Source: Shinella sp.
Lineage (GTDB): Bacteria; Pseudomonadota; Alphaproteobacteria; Rhizobiales; Rhizobiaceae
Direction of reading: 5' to 3'
Assembly (NCBI GenBank): GCA_003248775.1
Contig: QFQX01000006.1
Location: 91,102 to 155,101 of the forward strand
Length of the DNA stretch: 64,000 nt
In this document: positions 16,147 to 24,089 of the stretch, in pieces
Layout: the number at the start of each line of letters is the position of its first letter
Numbering within the stretch: the first letter of the stretch is position 1
Made by a program: the position numbers and the translations under genes
Notes under the pieces: generated by a model
Told to the model about the DNA's origin: nothing
Databases searched by the model: none
Seen by the model: only the letters and a program-made list of their open reading frames with translations

Positions 16147-17022
16147 ATGAAGACGCCGAAGATCACGCAGGCGATGATAGACGCCTATGACGAATACACA
16201 CACCTGACGCTCGACCGGCGCCGGTTCATGGAAAAGCTGACCTTGCTTGCCGGCTCCGGCGCTGCCGCGGTGGCGGTCGCCCCCATGCTCGCCGCCAGCA
16301 AGGCCAACGCGGCCATGGTTGCGGACGATGACGCGCGGCTGGTGACGGAGGATCTTACCTATCCCGGGGCCTCTGGCGAGATGAAGGGCTATCTGGCGAT
16401 CCCGAAGGATACCGCGGGCAAACTGCCTGCAGTCATCGTCATCCATGAAAACCGCGGTCTCAATCCGCATATTCGCGATATTGCCCGCCGAATGGCGCTC
16501 GAAGGCTTCGTGGCGCTGGCTCCCGATTTTCTCTCGCCGCAGGGCGGCACGCCGGAAAACGAGGATCAGGCGCGCGAGATGTTTTCCAAGCTGGACATGG
16601 CGGCAACCGTCGCCAATGCAGAGGCGACACGCGCATTTCTCGCAAGCCATGACAAGGTCAACGGCAAGGTCGGTGCCATCGGCTTCTGCTGGGGTGGGGG
16701 GCTGGTCAATCGGCTGGCCGTCGCCTCGCCGGAACTCGGGGCAGGGGTCTCCTATTATGGCATGCAACCGCCGGCGGAGGACATTGTGAAGATCAAGGCT
16801 CCTCTTCTGCTGCACTATGCGGGTCTTGATGAGAGGGTCAATGCAGGTATCGAGGCTTATAAGGCTGCGCTGGAAAAGGACGGCAAGACCTTCGAGATCC
16901 ATGTCTATGACGGCGTGAATCATGCCTTCAACAATGATTCCTCGGCTGCCCGTTACAACAAGGCGGCGGCCGATCTCGCTTGGTCGCGCACTGTGTCGTT
17001 CCTGAAAAAATACCTCGCCTGA
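16147..17022 (+). CDS. Exported dienelactone hydrolase family protein
   Basis: A 291-residue alpha/beta hydrolase with the dienelactone-hydrolase triad Cys181 (GFCWGGG), Asp228 (AGLDER) and His259 (VNHAF). A Tat-like segment DRRRFMEKLTLLAGSG (23-38) precedes a long hydrophobic and Ala-rich leader, so it probably acts in the periplasm. Starts at ATG 16147 behind a very strong AAGGAGGA; the longer frame from 16069 has no such site. These enzymes open lactones or cleave esters; the physiological substrate of this exported subgroup is unknown. Confidence 0.85.
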   Translation: MKTPKITQAMIDAYDEYTHLTLDRRRFMEKLTLLAGSGAAAVAVAPMLAASKANAAMVADDDARLVTEDLTYPGASGEMKGYLAIPKDTAGKLPAVIVIHENRGLNPHIRDIARRMALEGFVALAPDFLSPQGGTPENEDQAREMFSKLDMAATVANAEATRAFLASHDKVNGKVGAIGFCWGGGLVNRLAVASPELGAGVSYYGMQPPAEDIVKIKAPLLLHYAGLDERVNAGIEAYKAALEKDGKTFEIHVYDGVNHAFNNDSSAARYNKAAADLAWSRTVSFLKKYLA

Positions 17023-17051
17023 GCGTTGCGGTGCAGCATGGTTTGCCGCTT

Positions 17052-17090
17052 CCGGCTGTCGCAGATGTGCGACGCCGGGGTTTTATTTTC
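17052..17090 (+). terminator. Rho-independent terminator after the dienelactone hydrolase gene
   Basis: CCGGCTGTCGCA at 17052-17063 pairs, with one bulge, with TGCGACGCCGG at 17068-17078 around a GATG loop; a T-rich run follows. It isolates the hydrolase gene from adhP. Confidence 0.7.
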
Positions 17091-17100
17091 GGCCTTTGGC

Positions 17101-17114
17101 TTGATGCGGATCAA
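17101..17114. promoter_or_regulatory. Perfect FNR/FixK-type box upstream of adhP
   Basis: TTGATGCGGATCAA matches the anaerobox consensus TTGAT-N4-ATCAA exactly and is extended by C/G on the outside. It is centred about 113 bases before the adhP ATG at 17221, room for a class II or class I promoter with a leader. In rhizobia this site is bound by FixK or FnrN under low oxygen, so the alcohol dehydrogenase is probably microaerobically controlled. Confidence 0.7.
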
Positions 17115-17220
17115 GAAATGGCCGGGTGCTTTGGGGTAGGTTGCATTCGAATTCGCGTTACCGTCACGATATGCGGATTAAGGTGAGTTTTATCCTAAGT
17201 CATTTACCAGGGAGATAGTT

Positions 17221-18246
17221 ATGGCATCTGTGATGAAGGCCGCCGTAGTGCGGGAGTTCGGCAAGCCGCTGGTGATCGAGGAGGTCGCCATTCCCGAACC
17301 GGGTCCTGGACAGATCCTTGTAAAATACGAGGCGACCGGCGTTTGCCACACCGACTTGCATGCTGCCAATGGCGACTGGCCGGTCAAGCCCAATCCGCCC
17401 TTTATTCCGGGTCATGAAGGCGTCGGTTACGTCGCCAAGCTCGGTGCCGGCGTCACCCGTATCAAGGAAGGCGATCGCGTCGGCGTTCCGTGGCTCCACA
17501 CGGCCTGCGGTTGCTGCACGCCTTGCCGCACCGGCTGGGAAACCCTTTGCGGCAGCCAGCAGAACACCGGCTATTCCGTCAACGGCACGTTTGCCCAGTA
17601 CGGCCTTGCCGATCCTGATTTCGTTGGTACGCTTCCGGCCAATCTGGAATTCGGCCCGGCTGCCCCGGTCCTTTGCGCCGGCGTTACCGTCTACAAGGGC
17701 CTCAAGGAAACCGAAGTTCGCCCCGGCGAATGGGTGGTCATCTCCGGCATCGGCGGTCTCGGTCATATGGCCGTTCAGTACGCCAAGGCCATGGGTATGC
17801 ACGTCGTTGCCGCCGATATCTTCGATGAGAAGCTGAAGCTTGCCAAGGAACTCGGCGCCGATGTGACGGTCAACGGCCGCGATGCCGATGCCATCGAGCA
17901 GGTGCAGAAGGCAACCGGCGGCGTGCATGGCGCGCTCGTCACCGCCGTTTCTCCCAAGGCAATGGAACAGGCCTATGGCTTCCTGCGCTCCAAGGGCACC
18001 ATGGCGCTGGTCGGCCTGCCGCCGGGCTTCATCTCGCTGCCGGTCTTCGACACCGTTCTGAAGCGCATCACGGTGCGCGGTTCCATCGTCGGTACCCGTC
18101 AGGATCTAGAGGAATCCCTGGTCTTCGCCGGTGAAGGCAAGGTGAAGTCGCACTTCTCCTGGGACAAGATCGAAAACATCAACGACATCTTCCACCGCAT
18201 GGAAGAAGGCAAGATCGACGGCCGCATCGTTCTGGATCTCGCCTGA
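17221..18246 (+). CDS. adhP: Zinc-dependent alcohol dehydrogenase AdhP type
   Basis: A 341-residue medium-chain dehydrogenase. Catalytic zinc Cys42 in TGVCHTDLH and the GHEGVG segment near 63-68, the structural zinc cluster CGCCTPCRTGWETLC near 96-110, and the NAD-binding GIGGLGHMAVQYAKA fingerprint are all visible. It oxidises ethanol and other primary alcohols, or reduces acetaldehyde, with NAD. A good GGGAG site precedes the ATG. A perfect FNR/FixK-type box upstream suggests use in low oxygen, when NADH must be re-oxidised. Confidence 0.92.
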   Translation: MASVMKAAVVREFGKPLVIEEVAIPEPGPGQILVKYEATGVCHTDLHAANGDWPVKPNPPFIPGHEGVGYVAKLGAGVTRIKEGDRVGVPWLHTACGCCTPCRTGWETLCGSQQNTGYSVNGTFAQYGLADPDFVGTLPANLEFGPAAPVLCAGVTVYKGLKETEVRPGEWVVISGIGGLGHMAVQYAKAMGMHVVAADIFDEKLKLAKELGADVTVNGRDADAIEQVQKATGGVHGALVTAVSPKAMEQAYGFLRSKGTMALVGLPPGFISLPVFDTVLKRITVRGSIVGTRQDLEESLVFAGEGKVKSHFSWDKIENINDIFHRMEEGKIDGRIVLDLA

Positions 18247-18265
18247 TCGCTCCTCGATCGAGGGA

Positions 18266-18300
18266 AGGGGCCGCGTGTTATGCGCGGCCCTTTTCGTTTT
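18266..18300 (+). terminator. Terminator between adhP and oxyR
   Basis: GGGCCGCG (18268-18275) pairs with CGCGGCCC (18283-18290), followed by TTTTCGTTTT. The loop contains the stop codon of the convergent oxyR gene (18278-18280), so the two transcripts overlap inside the hairpin. Confidence 0.8.
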
Positions 18301-19183
18301 CGCGGCTCGCAATGATTGCTTCCGCCAGAGCCTCCATGTCCGCCCGCCGCGGGCTGGAGCGGCGCCAGATCAGGCCGATCTCACGGGATGGCTGTGGATC
18401 GGCGAAGGGCACGATGCGGATGGCATTGCGGGCGGTCTCCGTTTCGATTGCCATTTCCGGGATCAGGGTCAGGCCCATGTCGTGCGACACCATCTGCAGA
18501 AGCGTCGTCATCGACGTCGCGCCGAAATTGACGAGGCTGCGCTTGTTGGCCGCCTTGCAGACGGAAAGCGCCTGATCGCGCAGGCAGTGGCCTTCTTCCA
18601 GCAGCAGAAGCCGTTCCGGATCGACTTCCGTTTCGGTCATCGGAGACAGGAGCACGTCGCTCTCGTTGTCGGCCATGGCCATGTAGAAGCGGTCGGTGAA
18701 GAGCGATTTGCTGACGACGTTATCGGCCTCGATCGGCAGCGCCGCGATGATGGCGTCGAGCTTGCCTTCCGAGAGGTCGTTCACCAGTCTGCCGGTCACC
18801 GCTTCCTTCAGTTCCAGTTCGATCAGCGGATGCGCCCGCCTCAGGAACGGCACGAGTTTCGGCACCAGATAGGGCGCGACTGTCGGAATGATACCGAGCC
18901 TGAACAGCCCGTCGAGGGTTCCTGAGCCATATCGCGCCGCTTCTTCCAGCCGGTCGACGCCTGCCAGTATCGAGCGGATATGGCCGAGAACCTCCAGCCC
19001 CTTCCGGGTCAGCAGCGTGCCGGACCGGGTGCGCTCGATCAGTGTTACGCCCAGATGCTTTTCCATTTCCATGATTTGTGCCGACAGCGCCGGCTGGCTG
19101 ACATGCACCATTTCGGCCGCCCGGCCGAAGTGCAGAGTGGTGGCGAGAGCTTCGAAATAGCGCATTTGTCGGATAGTCAGCAT
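18278..19183 (-). CDS. oxyR: Hydrogen peroxide sensor OxyR (LysR family)
   Basis: A 301-residue LysR regulator: winged helix-turn-helix at about 1-60 and a regulatory domain with the redox pair Cys200 and Cys209 in EGHCLRDQALSVC, equivalent to Cys199/Cys208 of E. coli OxyR. Peroxide oxidises the pair to a disulfide and switches the tetramer to activation. It is divergent from katG with about 100 bases between the starts, the standard rhizobial arrangement for oxyR-katG control. Confidence 0.93.
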   Translation of the reverse strand: MLTIRQMRYFEALATTLHFGRAAEMVHVSQPALSAQIMEMEKHLGVTLIERTRSGTLLTRKGLEVLGHIRSILAGVDRLEEAARYGSGTLDGLFRLGIIPTVAPYLVPKLVPFLRRAHPLIELELKEAVTGRLVNDLSEGKLDAIIAALPIEADNVVSKSLFTDRFYMAMADNESDVLLSPMTETEVDPERLLLLEEGHCLRDQALSVCKAANKRSLVNFGATSMTTLLQMVSHDMGLTLIPEMAIETETARNAIRIVPFADPQPSREIGLIWRRSSPRRADMEALAEAIIASRENEKGRA

Positions 19184-19287
19184 GATAAGATTTTCTTATC
19201 GAAAATTCCAAAAAAGACAATTGGAGATTATCGAAGTTTTCGCCGAATGTGGCCCCACAAGACGTTCACGCAAAACAGGAGGTCGAA
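19184..19287. promoter_or_regulatory. oxyR-katG divergent promoter region
   Basis: This 104-base AT-richer gap lies between the divergent starts and must carry both promoters and the OxyR site. ATAAGATTTTCTTATCGAAA near 19182-19204 contains the dyad GATAAGATTTTCTTATC, a likely OxyR/LysR half-site pair. No further element is clear. Confidence 0.5.
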
Positions 19288-21459
19288 ATGAACGAGCATG
19301 TGAAATCCGCTGGCAAGTGTCCGGTGATGCATGGTGGCAATACCGCCATGGGCAAGTCCGTGATGGACTGGTGGCCGAATGCGCTGAACCTCGATATCCT
19401 GCACCAGCACGACACCAAGACCAATCCGCTCGGCAAGGACTTCAACTATCGTGAAGAGCTGAAGAAGCTCGATGTCGAGGCGCTCAAGGCCGACCTGCGT
19501 GCGCTGATGCTGGACAGCCAGGAATGGTGGCCGGCCGACTGGGGCAGCTATGTCGGCATGATGGCGCGTGTTACGTGGCATGCCGCCGGCTCATATCGTG
19601 TCACCGATGGCCGCGGTGGTGCCAACACCGGCAACCAGCGCTTCGCTCCGCTCAACTCCTGGCCGGACAACGTCAACACCGACAAGGGCCGCCGCCTGTT
19701 GTGGCCGATCAAGAAGAAGTACGGCAACAAGATCTCCTGGGCCGACCTCATTGCGCTTGCCGGTACCATCGCTTACGAGGTCGCCGGACTGAAGACCTTC
19801 GGCTTCGCCTTTGGCCGCGAGGATATCTGGGCTCCGGAAAAGGACACCTATTGGGGTGACGAGAAGGAATGGCTGGCGCCGAGCGACGGCCGTTACGGCG
19901 ACGTGACCAAGCCGGACACCCTTGCCAACCCGCTCGCCGCTGTGCAGATGGGTCTCATCTACGTCAATCCCGAAGGCGTGAACGGCAAGTCCGATCCGCT
20001 GGCGACTGCCGCGCAGATGCGCGAGACCTTCGCCCGTATGGGCATGAACGATGAGGAAACCGTAGCGCTGACTGCCGGCGGCCATACCATTGGCAAGTGT
20101 CATGGCAATGGCAGTGCTGCTAACCTCAGCCCCGATCCGGAAGCCGCCGGCCCGGAATTCCAGGGCCTCGGCTGGTTGAACACCCATGGCCGCGGTATCG
20201 GCCGCGACACCGTTGTCTCCGGCCTCGAAGGCGCATGGACCACCGAGCCGACCAAGTGGGACAACGGCTTCTTCAAGATGCTGTTCGGCCATGAATGGCA
20301 TCTGGCGACGACGCCTGCCGGCGCACACCAGTGGGAACCGGTTTCCATCGCAGAAGAGGATCGTCCGGTTGATGTCGAGGACCCCGCGATCCGTCGCAAT
20401 CCGATGATGACCGATGCCGACATGGCGCTCCGCGTCGATCCGATTTATCGGGAGATCGCCCTGAAGTTCAAGGACGATCAGGATCACTTCTCCGAGGTCT
20501 TCGCCCGTGCATGGTTCAAGCTGACCCATCGCGATGTCGGTCCTAAGTCCCGCTATTTCGGCCCGGATGCCCCAACCGAAGACCTGATCTGGCAGGACCC
20601 CATTCCGGCTGGCAACACGGATTATGACATCGTCGCGGTCAAGGCGAAGATCATCAATAGCGGCCTGACCACCGGCGAACTGGTGGCCACGGCCTGGGAT
20701 AGTGCCCGAACCTTCCGCGGTTCCGACAAGCGCGGGGGTGCAAACGGCGCCCGTATTCGGCTCGCTCCGCAGAAGGACTGGGAAGGCAACGAACCCGCGC
20801 GTCTGGCAAAGGTATTGGCGATTCTCGAAGGCATTGCTGCCGAGACCGGAGCCAGTGTTGCCGATGTCATCGTGCTTGCCGGCAACGTCGGCGTGGAACT
20901 GGCTGCCAAGGCCGCCGGATTTGACATCGACGTGCCCTTTGCGCCGGGTCGTGGCGATGCCTCCGCCGAGCAGACCGACGTGGAAAGCTTCGCAGTGCTG
21001 GAACCGCTCGCTGACGGCTTCCGCAACTGGCAGAAGTCGGATTATGTCGTCAGTCCCGAGGAACTGCTGCTCGATCGCGCCCAGTTGATGGGGCTCACCG
21101 CACCTGAACTGGTTGTTCTCATCGGTGGCTTGCGCGTGATCGGTACCAATTACGGTGATGCGAAGCACGGCATCTTCACCGATCGGGTCGGCGCCCTAAC
21201 CACCGATTTCTTCACGGCGCTGACGGACATGGCCTATTCCTGGGTCCCGACCGGCAGCAACTCCTATGACATCCGCGACCGCAAGACCGGTGTGATCAAG
21301 TACACGGCCTCCCGCGTGGACCTTGTGCTCGGCTCAAACTCGATCCTGCGTGCCTATTCGGAAGTCTATGCCCAGGACGACAATAAGGAGAAGTTCGTTC
21401 GTGACTTTGTTGCTGCCTGGACCAAGGTCATGAACGCAGATCGTTTCGACCTCCTCTGA
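19288..21459 (+). CDS. katG: Catalase-peroxidase
   Basis: A 723-residue bifunctional catalase-peroxidase with two peroxidase domains. The distal haem pocket is Arg94, Trp97 and His98 in RVTWHAAG; the Met-Tyr-Trp adduct can form from Trp97, Tyr226 and Met253; the proximal haem ligand is His266 in GGHTIGK. It removes hydrogen peroxide and can oxidise organic donors in the cytoplasm. Start at ATG 19288 follows AGGAGG; the frame opens at 19249. Divergent oxyR indicates peroxide induction. Confidence 0.97.
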   Translation: MNEHVKSAGKCPVMHGGNTAMGKSVMDWWPNALNLDILHQHDTKTNPLGKDFNYREELKKLDVEALKADLRALMLDSQEWWPADWGSYVGMMARVTWHAAGSYRVTDGRGGANTGNQRFAPLNSWPDNVNTDKGRRLLWPIKKKYGNKISWADLIALAGTIAYEVAGLKTFGFAFGREDIWAPEKDTYWGDEKEWLAPSDGRYGDVTKPDTLANPLAAVQMGLIYVNPEGVNGKSDPLATAAQMRETFARMGMNDEETVALTAGGHTIGKCHGNGSAANLSPDPEAAGPEFQGLGWLNTHGRGIGRDTVVSGLEGAWTTEPTKWDNGFFKMLFGHEWHLATTPAGAHQWEPVSIAEEDRPVDVEDPAIRRNPMMTDADMALRVDPIYREIALKFKDDQDHFSEVFARAWFKLTHRDVGPKSRYFGPDAPTEDLIWQDPIPAGNTDYDIVAVKAKIINSGLTTGELVATAWDSARTFRGSDKRGGANGARIRLAPQKDWEGNEPARLAKVLAILEGIAAETGASVADVIVLAGNVGVELAAKAAGFDIDVPFAPGRGDASAEQTDVESFAVLEPLADGFRNWQKSDYVVSPEELLLDRAQLMGLTAPELVVLIGGLRVIGTNYGDAKHGIFTDRVGALTTDFFTALTDMAYSWVPTGSNSYDIRDRKTGVIKYTASRVDLVLGSNSILRAYSEVYAQDDNKEKFVRDFVAAWTKVMNADRFDLL

Positions 21460-21573
21460 TGCCGGTCGGTTGACTGTGTCGCAAGGATACGGGGTTCGAG
21501 GGCAGCGTCGGTTCACGGCCACTTAGCCGACACTGCTCGCCAGACCGCCAAGCTGGCCTCGTATTTGTGACAT

Positions 21574-21616
21574 CCGGAGCCGCAGCGACACAGTTGCTGC
21601 GGCTCCGGTTTGTTTT
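21574..21616 (+). terminator. Strong terminator after katG
   Basis: A perfect 13-bp stem, CCGGAGCCGCAGC at 21574-21586 with GCTGCGGCTCCGG at 21596-21608, is followed by TTTGTTTTTT. It is 115 bases after the katG stop and before the TetR gene. Confidence 0.85.
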
Positions 21617-21725
21617 TTCGGCTATGGTTAAATTGCGTTGTTTTCTTTTAGGGAAAAGCGGATAAAACCTCGTCTAGGTGATCTGATGCCGGCTCATTGG
21701 CCGGAAGCGGGTCTGGGACGGAAAG

Positions 21726-22358
21726 ATGACTTCGAAGAAAATCAGCAGTCGGCTTCAGTTGCGCAAGAAGCCGCAGCAGGAGCGTAGTATCCAGCGTCTG
21801 GATGCGATCATGGAAGCTGCTGTCGATCTCATTGCCGTGCATGGGGTCGCCGACCTCAGGATGACCGACATCGCCGCCCGCGCGGGGGTGCCTATAGGCT
21901 CCCTATACCAGTTTTTTCCGGAGAAAGCCGCAATTATCAGGGCCTTTCATGATCGTCACACCGCGATCGTGCAGGAGCGGGCCGAAGCAGCATTTCCCGA
22001 TGTGAAGTCGACCGGGCAGGCTATCGAAATGCTCTCGCGGCTCTTCGATGAGTTCTATCAGCTCTATCGCGCCGACCGCACCTATCTACCCGTCTGGATG
22101 GCGGGCATGACCGACCGGGACTTCAAGGATCTCAACCTCGCCCATCTCGAGCGCCTGACCGATATCGTTTACGGCGCCCTCAAGCATCTTGTGGCCGACA
22201 ATCATCAGTCAGCCTTCCGCCTGCGCGTTCACATGGTACTCTACCTCAGCGGCGCACTCGCCCGCTTCGCCATGGTGCGCGACGAGGCTAGCGCACAGGA
22301 ATACCTCACCGAATGGAAATCCATGGGCGCCCGCACGCTTTTCGAGTTCAACGAATAG
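21726..22358 (+). CDS. TetR/AcrR family transcriptional regulator
   Basis: A 210-residue regulator with the N-terminal TetR helix-turn-helix: RLDAIMEAAVDLIAVHGVADLRMTDIAARAGVPIGSLYQFFPEK spans about residues 25-68, with the recognition helix around GVPIGSLYQFF. The C-terminal helices form the ligand and dimer domain. TetR proteins usually repress a neighbouring efflux or catabolic gene, but here the next genes are a LysR gene (convergent) and katG, so the target is not obvious. Ligand unknown. Confidence 0.85.
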   Translation: MTSKKISSRLQLRKKPQQERSIQRLDAIMEAAVDLIAVHGVADLRMTDIAARAGVPIGSLYQFFPEKAAIIRAFHDRHTAIVQERAEAAFPDVKSTGQAIEMLSRLFDEFYQLYRADRTYLPVWMAGMTDRDFKDLNLAHLERLTDIVYGALKHLVADNHQSAFRLRVHMVLYLSGALARFAMVRDEASAQEYLTEWKSMGARTLFEFNE

Positions 22359-22404
22359 TCATCGGTCCCGACGTCTGATTGTCAGAAGCCCGCGGTCCCC
22401 AAAT

Positions 22405-23358
22405 TTACCAGCCGGGGATCATGTGGCCGGCGCGCAGGCGGGGATAATAGCGCGGATAGGTCTTCACATCGCCGTCGAGATCGTCTTCGACATTGGCTGG
22501 CGTGATGTTGTCGAGGCAGGCCGTGATGTGGTCGGTGATCGCATTCATCAGCGAGCTTGAAAGACCGGGCCGCTTCATGATGCCGATCTGGACCGGGGGG
22601 AGTGGCGGGAAGCCGTCGGCTTGGGTCAGTACCTTCATGCCGGTCCTGAGCGCCGATTCCGGCAGTATGGAAACGGCCATGCCGGCGAGAACCGCCGACG
22701 CAACGACCGTCGATGACCAGCTGGTAAAAAGGATTTGGTACTCGCGTCCATCCGCATCGAGCGCCGAGCAGGCAAGCTGGCGCCACTGGCAGTCACGCCG
22801 CCCGACGGCCAGCGGCACCGGCGCGTCATCCTTCAGCGGATGGTTGGCCGAGCCGACCCAGCAGAGCGGTTCCGTGCGCACCACGTCGGACTGGCGCAGT
22901 TGCGGGTTATGGGTCACCAGCGCAATATCAAGTTCACCTTTCGACATTTTCTCCGAAAGATCCGCAGACGGTTCGCAGACGATATAGAGCTCGACATTGG
23001 GATGGGTCTTGGCGAAGCGGCCGATGATTTCCGGCATGTAGCGGTCGGCATAGTCGTCGGGCGTGCCAATCCTGAGCGTTCCCTCGAGCCGGTTGTCGTC
23101 GAAGGCGGCGATCGCCTCGCTGTTCAGCCGGATGATCCGCCGCGCGTAATTCAGGAGCTTGTCACCTTCGGCCGACAGCCGGTTGCCGCGACCGTCCTTG
23201 ATGAAGAGCTGCTTGCCGATCCGCTCCTCCAGGCGACGCATCTGCATCGAAACTGCCGATTGCGTCTTGAAGACGCGCGCGGCAGCTTTCGTAAAGCTGC
23301 CAGTGTCCACGATCGCAATGAAGGTTTGAAGCTGGTCGATATCGAGGGGCGCCGACAT
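22405..23358 (-). CDS. LysR family transcriptional regulator
   Basis: A 317-residue LysR regulator with the HTH at about 8-66 (FIAIVDTGSFTKAAARVF then VSMQMRRLEERIG) and a periplasmic-binding-like effector domain. I use the ATG at 23358 because the frame to 23445 has no homology and the family normally begins just before the HTH. It is convergent with the TetR gene and divergent from the small DUF1127 gene, which may be a target. Effector unknown. Confidence 0.83.
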   Translation of the reverse strand: MSAPLDIDQLQTFIAIVDTGSFTKAAARVFKTQSAVSMQMRRLEERIGKQLFIKDGRGNRLSAEGDKLLNYARRIIRLNSEAIAAFDDNRLEGTLRIGTPDDYADRYMPEIIGRFAKTHPNVELYIVCEPSADLSEKMSKGELDIALVTHNPQLRQSDVVRTEPLCWVGSANHPLKDDAPVPLAVGRRDCQWRQLACSALDADGREYQILFTSWSSTVVASAVLAGMAVSILPESALRTGMKVLTQADGFPPLPPVQIGIMKRPGLSSSLMNAITDHITACLDNITPANVEDDLDGDVKTYPRYYPRLRAGHMIPGW

Positions 23359-23557
23359 GGGAACGATCCATAAGATGGGTTGATGATAACCATTAGAAAC
23401 ATTCGTTGGACTGATCAATAGCCTTTCGGCATCCTCACCCTGCAAATCAATGCTTGTCGGAGAGGGCTCAAAGCCTCTCCAATGGTTCTAGTTAACCTCC
23501 ACTGCGGGTGCGGTCGGAGGATGCTTTTTCTCGTGCCGAAACGAAAGGAAGACTGTC

Positions 23558-23857
23558 ATGAGCACGACCGAACGGATGATCGAACTCGATATCGCCTTGC
23601 CGAGGCAGACGCCCGTCCAGCGTCTGGTTGCCGTCCTTGCAACGATACGATCCGTTTGGCGCGCCATGCGCAACCGCCGTGCTGCGAACTGCCTTGCCGA
23701 ACTTGACGACTTCCAGTTGAGGGATATCGGGCTCTCCCGATCCGAGGTCAACCGGATCCTCGGCATGTCCGGCATCGCAGACGATCCTTCGCAGCAGCTT
23801 TCTCGCGCCGCCCGCAATCATGCCCGGCGCGCCTTGCAAGGTCTTCCTGTCGATTGA
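23558..23857 (+). CDS. DUF1127 domain small protein
   Basis: A 99-residue protein with the DUF1127 signature in its middle (LAELDDFQLRDIGLSRSEV at about 46-64), preceded by an Arg-rich helix. The family is abundant in Rhizobiales and small Arg-rich members have been linked to RNA binding, phosphate and stress responses; this one is longer and its role is not known. Good AAGGAAG ribosome site. A terminator lies about 80 bases downstream. Confidence 0.8.
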   Translation: MSTTERMIELDIALPRQTPVQRLVAVLATIRSVWRAMRNRRAANCLAELDDFQLRDIGLSRSEVNRILGMSGIADDPSQQLSRAARNHARRALQGLPVD

Positions 23858-23935
23858 GCACCTTGTCCTGCCGGTTGATTTTCATCCGGCTTCACTGATC
23901 CCCGCAGGGTGATAGCCAATAAACCCTGCTTACTT

Positions 23936-23969
23936 GCCCGGCGATGGAGGTTCCTCGCCGGGCTTTTTT
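23936..23969 (+). terminator. Rho-independent terminator after the DUF1127 gene
   Basis: GCCCGGCGA (23936-23944) pairs with TCGCCGGGC (23955-23963) and is followed by six T residues. Confidence 0.85.
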
Positions 23970-24089
23970 GTGTGGATAGCGCTGCTAAATGCCGAAGTTG
24001 TAGGCGGCAGTAACTGCTTGCTAACGTTGATATGGCAGCCATAGACGAATTGTGTCGGTCTATGCCCGCCTTGTTACGGAGCCTTTCAG

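Noticed and set aside
19591..21168. Minus-strand open frame of 525 codons opposite katG
   Set aside because: Shadow of katG with no family signature or ribosome site.
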